From: Cryomorphaceae bacterium
Lineage (GTDB): Bacteria; Bacteroidota; Bacteroidia; Flavobacteriales; Schleiferiaceae
Assembly: GCA_007116495.1 (NCBI GenBank)
Contig: SKIJ01000054.1
Coordinates: 1-59,271 of the forward strand
Length of the DNA stretch: 59,271 nt
Direction: 5' to 3'
Position 1 is the stretch's first letter. Each line of letters begins with the position of its first letter. Below the pieces are notes generated by a model that was given only the letters and a program-made list of their open reading frames with translations, was not told the DNA's origin and ran no database searches. Position numbers and translations under genes: made by a program. Shown one piece after another: positions 51,653 to 59,271 of this stretch.

Positions 51653-52504
51653 ATGAAAAAATTATTTATCATTCCCATTTTTATTATTGCAACCATTTCT
51701 TGTGAGAACTACAGCGAAGAAAACGAACAGCTAAAAGTTGAGTTAGAGAATTTGCAAAACAAATCCATTGAACAAGATGCACTCATAGACGAGTTTGGTG
51801 AAACCATGCTTCTCATTCAAAAAAATCTCTCTGAAATAAGGGAGCGTGAAATAAACATCGAAGAAATGTCATCTTCGAGTAAAGAGAAAATGCGCAATGT
51901 TGAAAATGAGGTCATGGACGACCTTCAGGCCATAAGCTTAAAAATGGAGGAAAGTAAATCAACAATTGAGCGCATGAACAAAACGATTCAAACGCTCGGT
52001 GGTCAAAACAGTAAGCTCAAAAAGGTTATTGATAATTTGACCTACGAGATAGCGCAAAAAGACTCATCCATCGTTGTTCTACGCCAAAATCTAGAAAAGA
52101 GCAACTTTCGTATCGCAGAGATACAAGGCCAAATGGATGTATTGCGCGAGAAAAAAGAACGCGAACTTACTCAAAAAGAAAACGAACTCAATCGCGCCTA
52201 TTACATTATGGGCGATTACAAGACCTTAGAAGATAAAAATATCGTTGATAAAACAGGTGGTTTTATTGGCATTGGCAGAGTTAAAACACTTAACAGTGAT
52301 TTAGATAAATCGTCGTTTACCGAAACAGATAAACGAAACTTAGAACGCCTTGTTGTTGAATCAAAAAAAGCTGAGCTCCTCACCACTCACCCTGCTGATT
52401 CTTACGAATGGGAAATGGAAGACAAATTCGTAAAAGCACTTTTAATAAAAGACAAAGCAGCTTTTTGGCGTAGCACAAGTTCAATAGTTATACTCCTAGA
52501 CTAA
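51653..52504 (+). CDS. Coiled-coil lipoprotein
   Basis: Not recognised by name. 283 residues: signal MKKLFIIPIFIIATISC with the lipobox cysteine followed by ENYSEENEQ, then a long coiled coil at about 20-185 rich in Glu, Lys and Leu in heptad pattern (QLKVELENLQNKSIEQDALI, IAQKDSSIVVLRQNLEKSNF). A small globular C-terminal domain (about 190-283) contains TGGFIGIGRVKTLNSDLD. It may be a periplasmic spacer or scaffold anchored to a membrane. Acidic residues after the Cys are fewer than in the other lipoproteins. Confidence 0.7.
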   Translation: MKKLFIIPIFIIATISCENYSEENEQLKVELENLQNKSIEQDALIDEFGETMLLIQKNLSEIREREINIEEMSSSSKEKMRNVENEVMDDLQAISLKMEESKSTIERMNKTIQTLGGQNSKLKKVIDNLTYEIAQKDSSIVVLRQNLEKSNFRIAEIQGQMDVLREKKERELTQKENELNRAYYIMGDYKTLEDKNIVDKTGGFIGIGRVKTLNSDLDKSSFTETDKRNLERLVVESKKAELLTTHPADSYEWEMEDKFVKALLIKDKAAFWRSTSSIVILLD

Positions 52505-52513
52505 CGCACACAC

Positions 52514-53413
52514 ATGAAAACAGTTCTAATCACCGGAGGCACGGGTCTTATAGGTTCAACATTAAGGTCCTTACTCAAAAAAAAAGGATACAATTACCGT
52601 CTTCTCTCAACGCGAAAAAAACTTAGTAACACGTCAGACAACACCTTTTATTGGAATCCGGCCAACGGAGAAATCGACGCTGCTGCTTTTGATGACGTTG
52701 ACGTCATTGTTCACTTAGCCGGAAGTACCGTTAACCAACCATGGACTAAAAGTGGTAAAGAGTCCATACTTCAAAGTCGATTGCAGAGCACCAATCTACT
52801 CAAAGAATCATTGACATCGGTAAAAAAAATACCTCTAATTATAACAGCATCTGCTACGGGAATTTATCCAGATTTAGGCGATGAATGGGTTGATGAAGAT
52901 CAAACCCCTGATGATGACTTTTTAGCCGATGTTGTTGTTAAATGGGAAAAAGCTACTTTAGAGTTATCTGCATATTGCGATAGATTGGTTACCATGAGAA
53001 TCGGCGTCGTCTTATCAAGTCGCGGTGGCGCATTTCCTTTAATGGCAAAGGCAACCAAGTACTGGGTTGGAAGTCCATTTGGAAAAGGTGATCAGTACAT
53101 GTCATGGATTCACGCTACCGATGTTGCAGAGTTTATATATTTCAGTATAAATAACGAACATGTATCCGGCGTCTACAATACCGTAGCTGCTAACCCAGAA
53201 ACCAACGGTGATTTTATGATGGAGCTTGCAACTGCTATGGATAAGCCCTTTTTCCTTCCTAACATCCCGCAGTTTTTATTAAAACTTGTACTTGGTGAGC
53301 GTGCTAATATTCTTCTAAAAGGCGTTCGTGCTTCTAATCAAAAAATCGCCTCTACAGGTTTTGAATATCGCTTTCCTCACATACAAAAAGTGTTTAATCA
53401 TTCAAAAGTATAA
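52514..53413 (+). CDS. TIGR01777 family NAD(P)-binding epimerase-like protein
   Basis: Short-chain dehydrogenase-type protein of 299 residues. The Rossmann motif TGGTGLIGSTL is at about 7-17, NPANGEIDAAAFDDVDVIVHLAG (about 48-70) and SATGIYPDLG follow, with MRIGVVLSSRGGAFPLM and MSWIHATDVAEFIYFSI. The family is close to SulA/YfcH; the substrate is unknown. An A9 run (52577-52585) encodes the KKK at about residues 22-24, in frame. It ends 9 bp before the ChaN-like gene. Confidence 0.9.
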   Translation: MKTVLITGGTGLIGSTLRSLLKKKGYNYRLLSTRKKLSNTSDNTFYWNPANGEIDAAAFDDVDVIVHLAGSTVNQPWTKSGKESILQSRLQSTNLLKESLTSVKKIPLIITASATGIYPDLGDEWVDEDQTPDDDFLADVVVKWEKATLELSAYCDRLVTMRIGVVLSSRGGAFPLMAKATKYWVGSPFGKGDQYMSWIHATDVAEFIYFSINNEHVSGVYNTVAANPETNGDFMMELATAMDKPFFLPNIPQFLLKLVLGERANILLKGVRASNQKIASTGFEYRFPHIQKVFNHSKV

Positions 53414-53422
53414 AATAGATAT

Positions 53423-54322
53423 ATGTCGTATAAACACCTGTTATTTGGTTTATTTTTATTCATTGGTGCTGTTTCCACAGCACAAGACCAAGGTGAGTTC
53501 ACCCAACTATTTGATAAAGACGGTGAAAAAGTTGAATTTGACGCATTAATTGATGACATTCAAGATGCTCAAATCATACTCTTTGGCGAGCTCCATGGTG
53601 TTGCCGCTACCCACAACATGGAACAAAAACTAGCTCAAAAACTGTTTGAAACGCGTGGCGATCGCCTCATTCTTGGTGGCGAAATGTGGGAGTTTGACCA
53701 GCAAATCATTGTTAATGAATATGTTTCCGGTTTAATTACAGACAAACAATTCATCAATGACGGAAGATTATGGCCAAACTTTTCGAGAGATTACCAGGCA
53801 TTTATTGATGTAGCGCGCAACAATAACCTTCCCTTTGTTGCGACCAATATACCGCGGCGCTACGCGTCTGTGGTATATTACGAAGGTCCGGATAAGCTGC
53901 TCGAATTTGAAAAAGCTACGCAAAAGCTACTGCCTAAACTTCCCTTCACATTTGACGAAGACTTACCGATTTACGCCGAAATTGCCGATCAAGTTGGCGG
54001 TCACGGAACAAAATATCTTGCCGCTGCTCAAGCGATAAAAGATGCAACCATGGCCATGTACATTCTCAACAATACCAAAAAGAAAAACACGTTTCTTCAC
54101 ATCCACGGCGAATACCACTCTAAAGAGTTTCAAGGTATTTACAACTACATCGCTCAAGAAAAAAGCAAGTGGAAGGTTGTTAGCATCAGTTGTGTCATGC
54201 AAAAGGATATTGAAAAACTGGAAGATGATAATTTATCTCGGGCAAATTACATATTTGCTGTAAAAGAGCAACCGGAAAAAGCAGATAACGACTCTGTAGA
54301 AGAACATAACCCACACAAGTAA
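53423..54322 (+). CDS. ChaN/Tiki-like haem-binding or protease-fold protein, secreted
   Basis: Exported protein of 299 residues with signal peptide MSYKHLLFGLFLFIGAVSTAQ. The fold signature is IILFGELHGVAATHNMEQKLAQ near 51-72, GGEMWEFDQQ, FVATNIPRRYASVVYY and HIHGEYHSKEFQGI, as in ChaN-type proteins that bind haem iron, and in the wider Tiki/EreA superfamily. No free cysteine lipobox, so soluble. Role in iron uptake is inferred from the family. Overlaps the Nif3-like start by one base (TAATG). Confidence 0.85.
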   Translation: MSYKHLLFGLFLFIGAVSTAQDQGEFTQLFDKDGEKVEFDALIDDIQDAQIILFGELHGVAATHNMEQKLAQKLFETRGDRLILGGEMWEFDQQIIVNEYVSGLITDKQFINDGRLWPNFSRDYQAFIDVARNNNLPFVATNIPRRYASVVYYEGPDKLLEFEKATQKLLPKLPFTFDEDLPIYAEIADQVGGHGTKYLAAAQAIKDATMAMYILNNTKKKNTFLHIHGEYHSKEFQGIYNYIAQEKSKWKVVSISCVMQKDIEKLEDDNLSRANYIFAVKEQPEKADNDSVEEHNPHK

Positions 54323-55419
54323 TGACAACGATTGCAGATCTCGTCGCCGGATTGGAAGAATGGGCTCCAAAGTCACTACAAGAAGGTTACGACAACAGCG
54401 GTCTTCAAATTGGCAACCCGAGTACACAGGTCGAAAAAATTCTATTTTCATTAGACATTACCCCTGAAGTCATTGAGGAAGCTCGGAATAATCAATGCAA
54501 CATAATCGTTGCTCATCACCCGTTGATTTTTAAATCGCTAAAGCAACTTACCGATCAAACCCTCGTTGAGCAGTGTGTTGCTATGGCCATTCGCTTCGAT
54601 ATAGCCATTTACGCCATTCATACCAATTTAGACAACATTCATACCGGTGTAAACAAAAAAATAGCTGATTTATTAGGTGTTAAGTCTCCACGCATTTTGC
54701 AAACCGGCAAATCCCAGCTGAACAAAATTGCCGTACACGTTCCTTATGATCACGCCAAAGACGTAATGAATGCAATGTTCAATGCCGGAGCCGGAGCAAT
54801 AGGAAATTACAGCGAATGCAGCTTTAGCTTCTCCGGCAGCGGAACATTTAAACCCAATGATGAGGCTAAACCGTTTGTAGGCAACATCGACCAACGACAT
54901 ACAGAAGCTGAACAGAAAGTTGAAGTCATTGCTCCAGATTTTAACGTCCGCAACATTGTTAACAGCATGATAGCTGCGCATCCTTACGAGGAAGTTGCCT
55001 ACGACGTCGTGCCGTTGCAGAATGTCAATCCCAACGTAGGCTCCGGAATGATTGGTGAGCTCCCCTCCCCAATGGCTAAAAACGAGTTCTTAGATCATAT
55101 CAAAAAAGCATTCCGCTGCGATGCCATTCGCTACACGTCTAATGGTCCGACAACAATACATCGCGTTGCGTTCTGCGGTGGCTCGGGTAGTTTTCTCATT
55201 AATCGCGCAAAACGCGCCAGTGCCGATGCGTTCATTACGGGAGACATTACGTATCATTCGTTCTTTGAATCTACGCAATCATTTATGATTGTGGACATTG
55301 GACATTACGAGAGTGAGCAGTTTACTCCTGAACATTTGATGCAGTTTGTAAACAAAAAAATGCCTACTTTTGCCACACTTTTATCGAAAGTAAAAACAAA
55401 TCCTGTAAACATCCACTAA
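54322..55419 (+). CDS. Nif3-like dinuclear metal-centre protein (YbgI/YqfO family)
   Basis: Toroidal hexamer-forming protein with a two-metal site. 365 residues, the long form with an inserted CutA-like domain at about 130-235. Ligand-bearing motifs are AHHPLIFKSLK near 60 and, at the C terminus, the DIGHYESEQFTPEH region; GYDNSGLQIG is near 23. It is often called GTP cyclohydrolase 1 type 2, though that activity is not established for this branch. It is followed 2 bp later by the zinc-ribbon homologue, a conserved pairing. Confidence 0.94.
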   Translation: MTTIADLVAGLEEWAPKSLQEGYDNSGLQIGNPSTQVEKILFSLDITPEVIEEARNNQCNIIVAHHPLIFKSLKQLTDQTLVEQCVAMAIRFDIAIYAIHTNLDNIHTGVNKKIADLLGVKSPRILQTGKSQLNKIAVHVPYDHAKDVMNAMFNAGAGAIGNYSECSFSFSGSGTFKPNDEAKPFVGNIDQRHTEAEQKVEVIAPDFNVRNIVNSMIAAHPYEEVAYDVVPLQNVNPNVGSGMIGELPSPMAKNEFLDHIKKAFRCDAIRYTSNGPTTIHRVAFCGGSGSFLINRAKRASADAFITGDITYHSFFESTQSFMIVDIGHYESEQFTPEHLMQFVNKKMPTFATLLSKVKTNPVNIH

Positions 55420-55421
55420 TT

Positions 55422-56195
55422 ATGGCTAAAGAAGTCACCACCGAAGATAAACTGCGTGCCCTTTACGATTTACAAATCATTCATTCCAAAATAGACGAAC
55501 TAAGATCTGTTCGCGGTGAGCTGCCTCTAGAGGTTGAAGATCTTGAAGACGAAATTGCAGGCTTAGAAACACGATACGAAAAAACAGAGGCTGAATTAGA
55601 GGATATCCGTCAAGATATCACATCAAAGGAGAACCTCATTGCTGAGTGCAAAGAAAAAATCAACAAATACGAAGAACAGCAAAAGAATGTTCGCAATAAC
55701 CGCGAATTTGAAGCGCTGAGCAAAGAAATCGAATTTCAACAATTGGAAATCCAACTGGCCGAAAAACGCATTCGCGAGTTTGGTGCGCGTATCGATGCCA
55801 AACAAGAGGTTCTTGATGCTGCTAAAGCACGCCTCGACGAACGCAAATCGCACTTGGAGTTTAAAAAGTCTGAATTAGACAGTATCCTCAACGAAACCAA
55901 GAAAGAAGAAGAACTCTTAGAAAAAAAGAGTGTAGAGTTTGAAAAGAAAATTGAACAACGACTTCTCGACGCCTACAAGCGCATTCGCAATCGTGCCAAA
56001 AACGGTTTGGCGGTTGTACCCATCGAGCGCGGAGCTTCTGCAGGATCGTTCTTTACCATTCCTCCACAGCGTCAGGTTGAAGTGGCTGCTCGCAAGCGCA
56101 TCATCACCGATGAGCATTCCGGTCGATTTTTAGTTGATGCCGAACTTGCTCGCGAAGAAGTAGAAAAAATTGATGCCATCATGGCCAAGGGATAA
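55422..56195 (+). CDS. CT398/zinc-ribbon family coiled-coil protein with lost zinc cysteines
   Basis: 257 residues. An N-terminal coiled coil (about 5-195, Glu/Lys rich, with NVRNNREFEALSKEIEFQQ as conserved centre) is followed by the family's C-terminal ribbon region. Relatives have two Cys pairs there (CxxCF...IPPQRQ and CxxCGR). Here the places read GASAGSFFTIPPQRQ and ITDEHSGRFLVD, so all four cysteines are gone (Ser, Ser, Asp, Ser). Zinc binding is therefore unlikely. It pairs with the Nif3-like gene upstream (2-bp gap). Function unknown. Confidence 0.88.
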   Translation: MAKEVTTEDKLRALYDLQIIHSKIDELRSVRGELPLEVEDLEDEIAGLETRYEKTEAELEDIRQDITSKENLIAECKEKINKYEEQQKNVRNNREFEALSKEIEFQQLEIQLAEKRIREFGARIDAKQEVLDAAKARLDERKSHLEFKKSELDSILNETKKEEELLEKKSVEFEKKIEQRLLDAYKRIRNRAKNGLAVVPIERGASAGSFFTIPPQRQVEVAARKRIITDEHSGRFLVDAELAREEVEKIDAIMAKG

Positions 56196-56201
56196 GCGCA
56201 A

Positions 56202-57668
56202 ATGCGATTGCTTAGCACATATTCACTAAAAAGGACAACTATAGGGTTGTCCTTTTTACTTTTTGCGCAGTGTGTAATTGCGGTGCCACCCTCACAAAAC
56301 TATGTTACGGCTTATGAATATGCGTGGCAACTGCGTTTAAACGAAGCAGAAAGTGTGGCACTACAAAAAAATGAAAGAGAGCACATTAAAGGAATTGCTA
56401 CATTTTTGCGAGGGTACATCAGCGATGAGGAAACGCAATACAAGCAAACCACCGGTGAATTGTCAAATGTTATTTCGAAACTGCAAAAAGAAGACGATTC
56501 GTTTTCTAAAACTGCAATTGCTGAACTCTACATACTATCGGCCAGTTTGAAGGCCAAACACGGAAATCGCATTGCTGCTGCACTGGACTTTTGGAGAGGC
56601 TATAGGAAGGCAAAATCCAACCTCAATAAGTACTCCGGTTACCTTCCTGCTGAACTTCACTGGGGCATCATTGAATGTGGCTTGGGTAGTTTACCGGCGC
56701 ATCTACAACAGTATTTATCTTGGGTAGGGTTCAGTGGCGATTTGGATGAAGGCATTGAACGATTAAAAGCGTGTTATGCGCAAACCAAAAGCGAAGTCGA
56801 TTGGAAGCACCTCTCCATTCTTACCGGATTGGCATACGTTACCACCCAAGTGCAGTTGAACAATCAAAACCACGTCAACCTTGAAAACATAGGACTAAAC
56901 CCATTACAGTCTCCCATTACGGTGGCCATTGAAGCGAAGCTGTTATTTGACAACAGCAAGGCACAACAAGCATACGATTTGATGGAAAAACACCAATACC
57001 ACCCCAATGCATCTGTATTCCCCTACCTCACCTATACCCACGGCCGGATTGCGGTAACGGTGAACAAAACCAACGCCGCAGACCTACTAAATGCATTTAT
57101 AGACCAAACAGAGGGTGACTTTTTTGTTGCTTCAGCACATCGCTATTTGTGGTGGCATTATACACTATTAGACAACCACGCGTTGGCAAAACATCACAGA
57201 GAAGCCATCAAATGCAACAATCGCAACAACACGCTTACGGGGGCAGACCAACTGGCGGTATACGAAGCGCAATTTGATCTCAACAAACACTTACTTGATG
57301 CCCGCCTGCTCTATGACCGTGGTGCGTTTTCAAAGTGCATTCGTCATTTGACCTCACAACGCGCCAACGACATCTGCAAGAACGATCGCGAACGCGGTGA
57401 ATATTTTTACCGTTTGGGCAGATGTCATCAAAACCTGAATCAAAACCAAGAAGCACTCAAACGTCTTGATCAAAGCATTGCCTTTTTCAACAATTTGGAA
57501 ACATTTGAACGCGGCAATGCATTGATACAAGCAGGGAGCATTAACGAGCATTTAGACGATTGCAAAAGAGCAACAGAGTACTACAAACAAGCACTTTCCT
57601 TCTCCGATTACCCATTTGTGGAAGGTCTACACCAAAAAGCAAAATCAGGCATTAAGCGTTGTAAATAA
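56202..57668 (+). CDS. Secreted TPR-like helical repeat protein
   Basis: Not recognised beyond its repeats. 488 residues, signal peptide about 1-27 (KRTTIGLSFLLFAQCVIA), then mostly helical sequence with TPR-like units, clearest at about 395-480: YFYRLGRCHQNLNQNQEAL, RGNALIQAGSINEHLDDC, KRATEYYKQALSF. It may bind partner proteins in the periplasm. The start is 6 bp after the zinc-ribbon gene. A terminator-shaped hairpin (56228-56257) lies in its own signal-peptide codons, so expression may be attenuated. Confidence 0.72.
   Translation: MRLLSTYSLKRTTIGLSFLLFAQCVIAVPPSQNYVTAYEYAWQLRLNEAESVALQKNEREHIKGIATFLRGYISDEETQYKQTTGELSNVISKLQKEDDSFSKTAIAELYILSASLKAKHGNRIAAALDFWRGYRKAKSNLNKYSGYLPAELHWGIIECGLGSLPAHLQQYLSWVGFSGDLDEGIERLKACYAQTKSEVDWKHLSILTGLAYVTTQVQLNNQNHVNLENIGLNPLQSPITVAIEAKLLFDNSKAQQAYDLMEKHQYHPNASVFPYLTYTHGRIAVTVNKTNAADLLNAFIDQTEGDFFVASAHRYLWWHYTLLDNHALAKHHREAIKCNNRNNTLTGADQLAVYEAQFDLNKHLLDARLLYDRGAFSKCIRHLTSQRANDICKNDRERGEYFYRLGRCHQNLNQNQEALKRLDQSIAFFNNLETFERGNALIQAGSINEHLDDCKRATEYYKQALSFSDYPFVEGLHQKAKSGIKRCK
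56228..56257 (+). terminator. Terminator-like hairpin inside the signal-peptide coding region
   Basis: AAAAAGGACAAC and GTTGTCCTTTTT form a perfect 12-bp stem with a 6-nt loop TATAGG. A second T5 follows after AC. It starts 33 bp after the zinc-ribbon stop and lies in codons 9-19 of the TPR gene. Confidence 0.65.
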
Positions 57669-57673
57669 TAAAC

Positions 57674-59271
57674 ATGGATCATCCCGACTTTTCTTTCCTC
57701 AATGACATCGTTGTCATATTGGGCCTCGCCGCAGTTGTAAGCTTGGTGTTTAAGCGTTTTAATGCGCCAACCATCATAGGGTTTTTGATTACCGGAATTG
57801 CCTTTGGCCCGGCAGGGTTGAAGCTTGTACAAGCATCTAACGGTGTTGAAACACTTGCCGAAGTGGGCGTTATATTTTTGCTTTTCATCATTGGTTTGGA
57901 GTTTTCTCTTAAGAGCTTAGCTGCCATGCGCAAAAGCGTATTTATTGGTGGTGGACTGCAGGTCGGGATTACCATCGCCATCGTCACTACGGTTTTTTTA
58001 CTGCTTGGCAAACCGTCACAAAATGCATTATTTGCCGGGTTTCTCGTTGCGCTGAGTTCCACGGCTATTGTTCTCAAACTTCTACAGGAAAAAGGTGAAA
58101 TCCACTCCCCACAAGGAAAGATGGCCTTGTCCATCCTCATTTTCCAAGACATCATCGTGGTTCCAATGATGCTATTTGCACCCATCCTCGCAGGCCAAGC
58201 GCAAAACCCCTGGTTTGAGTTGGGTGTTCTATTGGTTAAAGTCGTGGTGTTTTTATTTGCGGTTCTCTTGCTTGCGCGTTACGTGTTTCCTCGCATCCTA
58301 TTTGAAGTAGCCAAAACGCGTAGTCAGGAACTGTTCATTCTTGTCATACTTGTAACCTGCTTTGCGGTAGCGGGAATTAGTGCAGAATTGGGGTTGTCGC
58401 TGGCACTAGGTGCTTTTTTGGCCGGCCTCATCATTTCCGAATCAGAATACAGCCATCAAGCAATTGCGCAAGCCATTCCTTTTCGAGAAGTGTTCATCAG
58501 CATCTTCTTTATATCCATTGGTATGCTTGTAGATTTGACATTCTTCTTCAATAACATCCACTGGATTATTCTGCTTACATTAGGTGTATTCTTTTTAAAA
58601 ACAACTGTAGTTGCCTTTGGTGTATATTTACTTAAGTTTCCTGTGCGCACTGCCATACTCACAGGACTTTCGCTTTTTCAAGTTGGCGAGTTCTCCTTTA
58701 TTTTGGCCAAAGTGGGCATCAACTACGAACTGATCGACGACATAACATACCAGTATTTTTTGGCAATGAGCATACTGAGTATGGGACTTACTCCGCTTGT
58801 ACTCAACAAACGCGATGAAATATGCCGCCTGTTTGACCGTACCGGTTTACCAAAGCAAGCCGAAGCCATTCGTCGCTCTAAAGGAACAAATCAAAACGAC
58901 GAAAATGAAACACCTCTTGAAGACCACATCATCATCATTGGATACGGTATAAATGGTAAAAATGTGAGTCGTGCTGCACAATTTGCGCAAATCCCCTACG
59001 TAGTGATTGAAATGAATCCAGAAACGGTTAAACGGGAGTCGAATAATGGCATACCTATTTTTTACGGTGATGCCGCCCATCAACACATTCTTGACCACGT
59101 TAACGTCGAAAAATCAAAAGTTGTTGTCGTGGCCATTTCGGATCCCCAGTCGACTAGACAAATCATCACCAATATTCGTCAGTACAATCAACAGATTCAC
59201 GTTATTGTACGCACACGGTTTGTCAGCGAGATTGAAGACAGCATTCGTTTGGGTGCCGACGAAGTCATACC
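57674..59271 (+). CDS. Cation:proton antiporter, CPA2/KefB-type, C-terminally cut by window end
   Basis: Membrane antiporter of the Kef/CPA2 class moving K+ or Na+ against H+. The N-terminal 380 residues form about 12 helices with APTIIGFLITGIAFGPAG, EVGVIFLLFIIGLEFS, LSSTAIVLKLLQEKGE, IFQDIIVVPMM and LALGAFLAGLIISES. A RCK/TrkA-N domain begins at about 417 (HIIIIGYGINGKNVSRAA), which would bind NAD(H) and gate transport. The frame is still open at the window's last base after 532 codons, so the end is missing. It starts 5 bp after the TPR gene. Confidence 0.93.
   Translation, partial: MDHPDFSFLNDIVVILGLAAVVSLVFKRFNAPTIIGFLITGIAFGPAGLKLVQASNGVETLAEVGVIFLLFIIGLEFSLKSLAAMRKSVFIGGGLQVGITIAIVTTVFLLLGKPSQNALFAGFLVALSSTAIVLKLLQEKGEIHSPQGKMALSILIFQDIIVVPMMLFAPILAGQAQNPWFELGVLLVKVVVFLFAVLLLARYVFPRILFEVAKTRSQELFILVILVTCFAVAGISAELGLSLALGAFLAGLIISESEYSHQAIAQAIPFREVFISIFFISIGMLVDLTFFFNNIHWIILLTLGVFFLKTTVVAFGVYLLKFPVRTAILTGLSLFQVGEFSFILAKVGINYELIDDITYQYFLAMSILSMGLTPLVLNKRDEICRLFDRTGLPKQAEAIRRSKGTNQNDENETPLEDHIIIIGYGINGKNVSRAAQFAQIPYVVIEMNPETVKRESNNGIPIFYGDAAHQHILDHVNVEKSKVVVVAISDPQSTRQIITNIRQYNQQIHVIVRTRFVSEIEDSIRLGADEVI

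Noticed and set aside
52577-52585. A9 run in the TIGR01777 gene as a second frameshift site
   Set aside because: The frame continues correctly through the run (LLKKKGY) to a full-length family protein; no alternative frame is useful.
57679-58185. Minus-strand ORF of 168 codons
   Set aside because: Antisense shadow of the CPA2 antiporter coding sequence, whose helices and motifs are clear.
1-59271. tRNA, rRNA, tmRNA, CRISPR, prophage, transposase or integron
   Set aside because: I looked through the intergenic stretches and the protein list and saw no cloverleaf-like sequence, repeat-spacer array, or mobile-element protein. A covariance-model scan was not possible here.

Overview
The window reads as chromosomal DNA of a Bacteroidota member, most likely order Flavobacteriales and probably marine or salt-adapted. 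Several signs agree. It has families largely typical of this group (DUF4476, DUF2911, DUF4254 beside a family-9 glycosyltransferase, MbnP-like lipoproteins, a secreted 'asparagine synthetase B'-like protein behind dnaB). DnaK carries the GGGTHDVS signature. Several lipoproteins have an acidic run right after the lipobox cysteine. Shine-Dalgarno sequences are mostly absent, and a TAnnTTTG-type -7 promoter element recurs. Genus and species cannot be named from the sequence. Most of the window is ordinary core genome, tightly packed. I saw no tRNA, rRNA, CRISPR array, prophage or insertion sequence.

Layout. 1-4.0 kb: rplT, then a sirtuin and a saccharopine-dehydrogenase-like gene on the minus strand, then DUF4476 and DUF423 genes. 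4.1-11.5 kb: ATP-dependent PEP carboxykinase and a complete seven-gene Mrp Na+/H+ antiporter operon (A-G). 11.7-15.1 kb: HMG-CoA lyase and pyrD facing smpB across a palindromic promoter region, then a DUF2911 protein. 15.3-26.4 kb: two coupled sulfotransferases, dnaK, a minus-strand cluster (aminotransferase, DUF4254, GT9), a secreted esterase with a Crp-type regulator, a MazG-like pyrophosphohydrolase and two coupled GT2 glycosyltransferases. 26.4-30.1 kb: a copper ATPase whose metal-binding domain lies in another frame across an A10 run, and a lipoprotein. 30.2-34.8 kb: dnaB, the secreted asnB-like protein, an ArsC-like protein and a PhoD-like phosphatase. 34.8-40.9 kb: nqrABCDEF, the Na+-pumping NADH:quinone reductase. 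41-50 kb: lipoproteins, OxyR, a Nudix hydrolase, an acyltransferase, two MbnP-like lipoproteins, a pseudouridine synthase with a LuxE-like gene, and an MFS exporter. 50-59.3 kb: a long plus-strand run (baeRF, DUF456, coiled-coil lipoprotein, TIGR01777 epimerase, ChaN-like, Nif3-like, a cysteine-less zinc-ribbon homologue, a TPR protein) ending in a CPA2 cation/proton antiporter cut by the window edge.

How it fits together. NQR can make a sodium gradient and Mrp can exchange Na+ for H+, so the window encodes much of a sodium-based energy and pH economy. GT2, GT9, DUF4254, sulfotransferase and acyltransferase genes point to cell-surface glycan and lipid synthesis. CopA and the MbnP-like proteins suggest copper handling.

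The best candidate for something undescribed is the copA locus (26402-28617). An in-phase A_AAA_AAA slippery site lies just before a stop codon. Without slippage it gives an 80-residue copper-chaperone-like protein. After a -1 shift, or one added A in the mRNA, it gives a full-length CopA of about 738 residues. This resembles E. coli copA but uses a different slippery sequence. A homopolymer sequencing error is the main alternative. Second is a terminator-shaped hairpin embedded in the signal-peptide codons of the TPR protein at 56228-56257.
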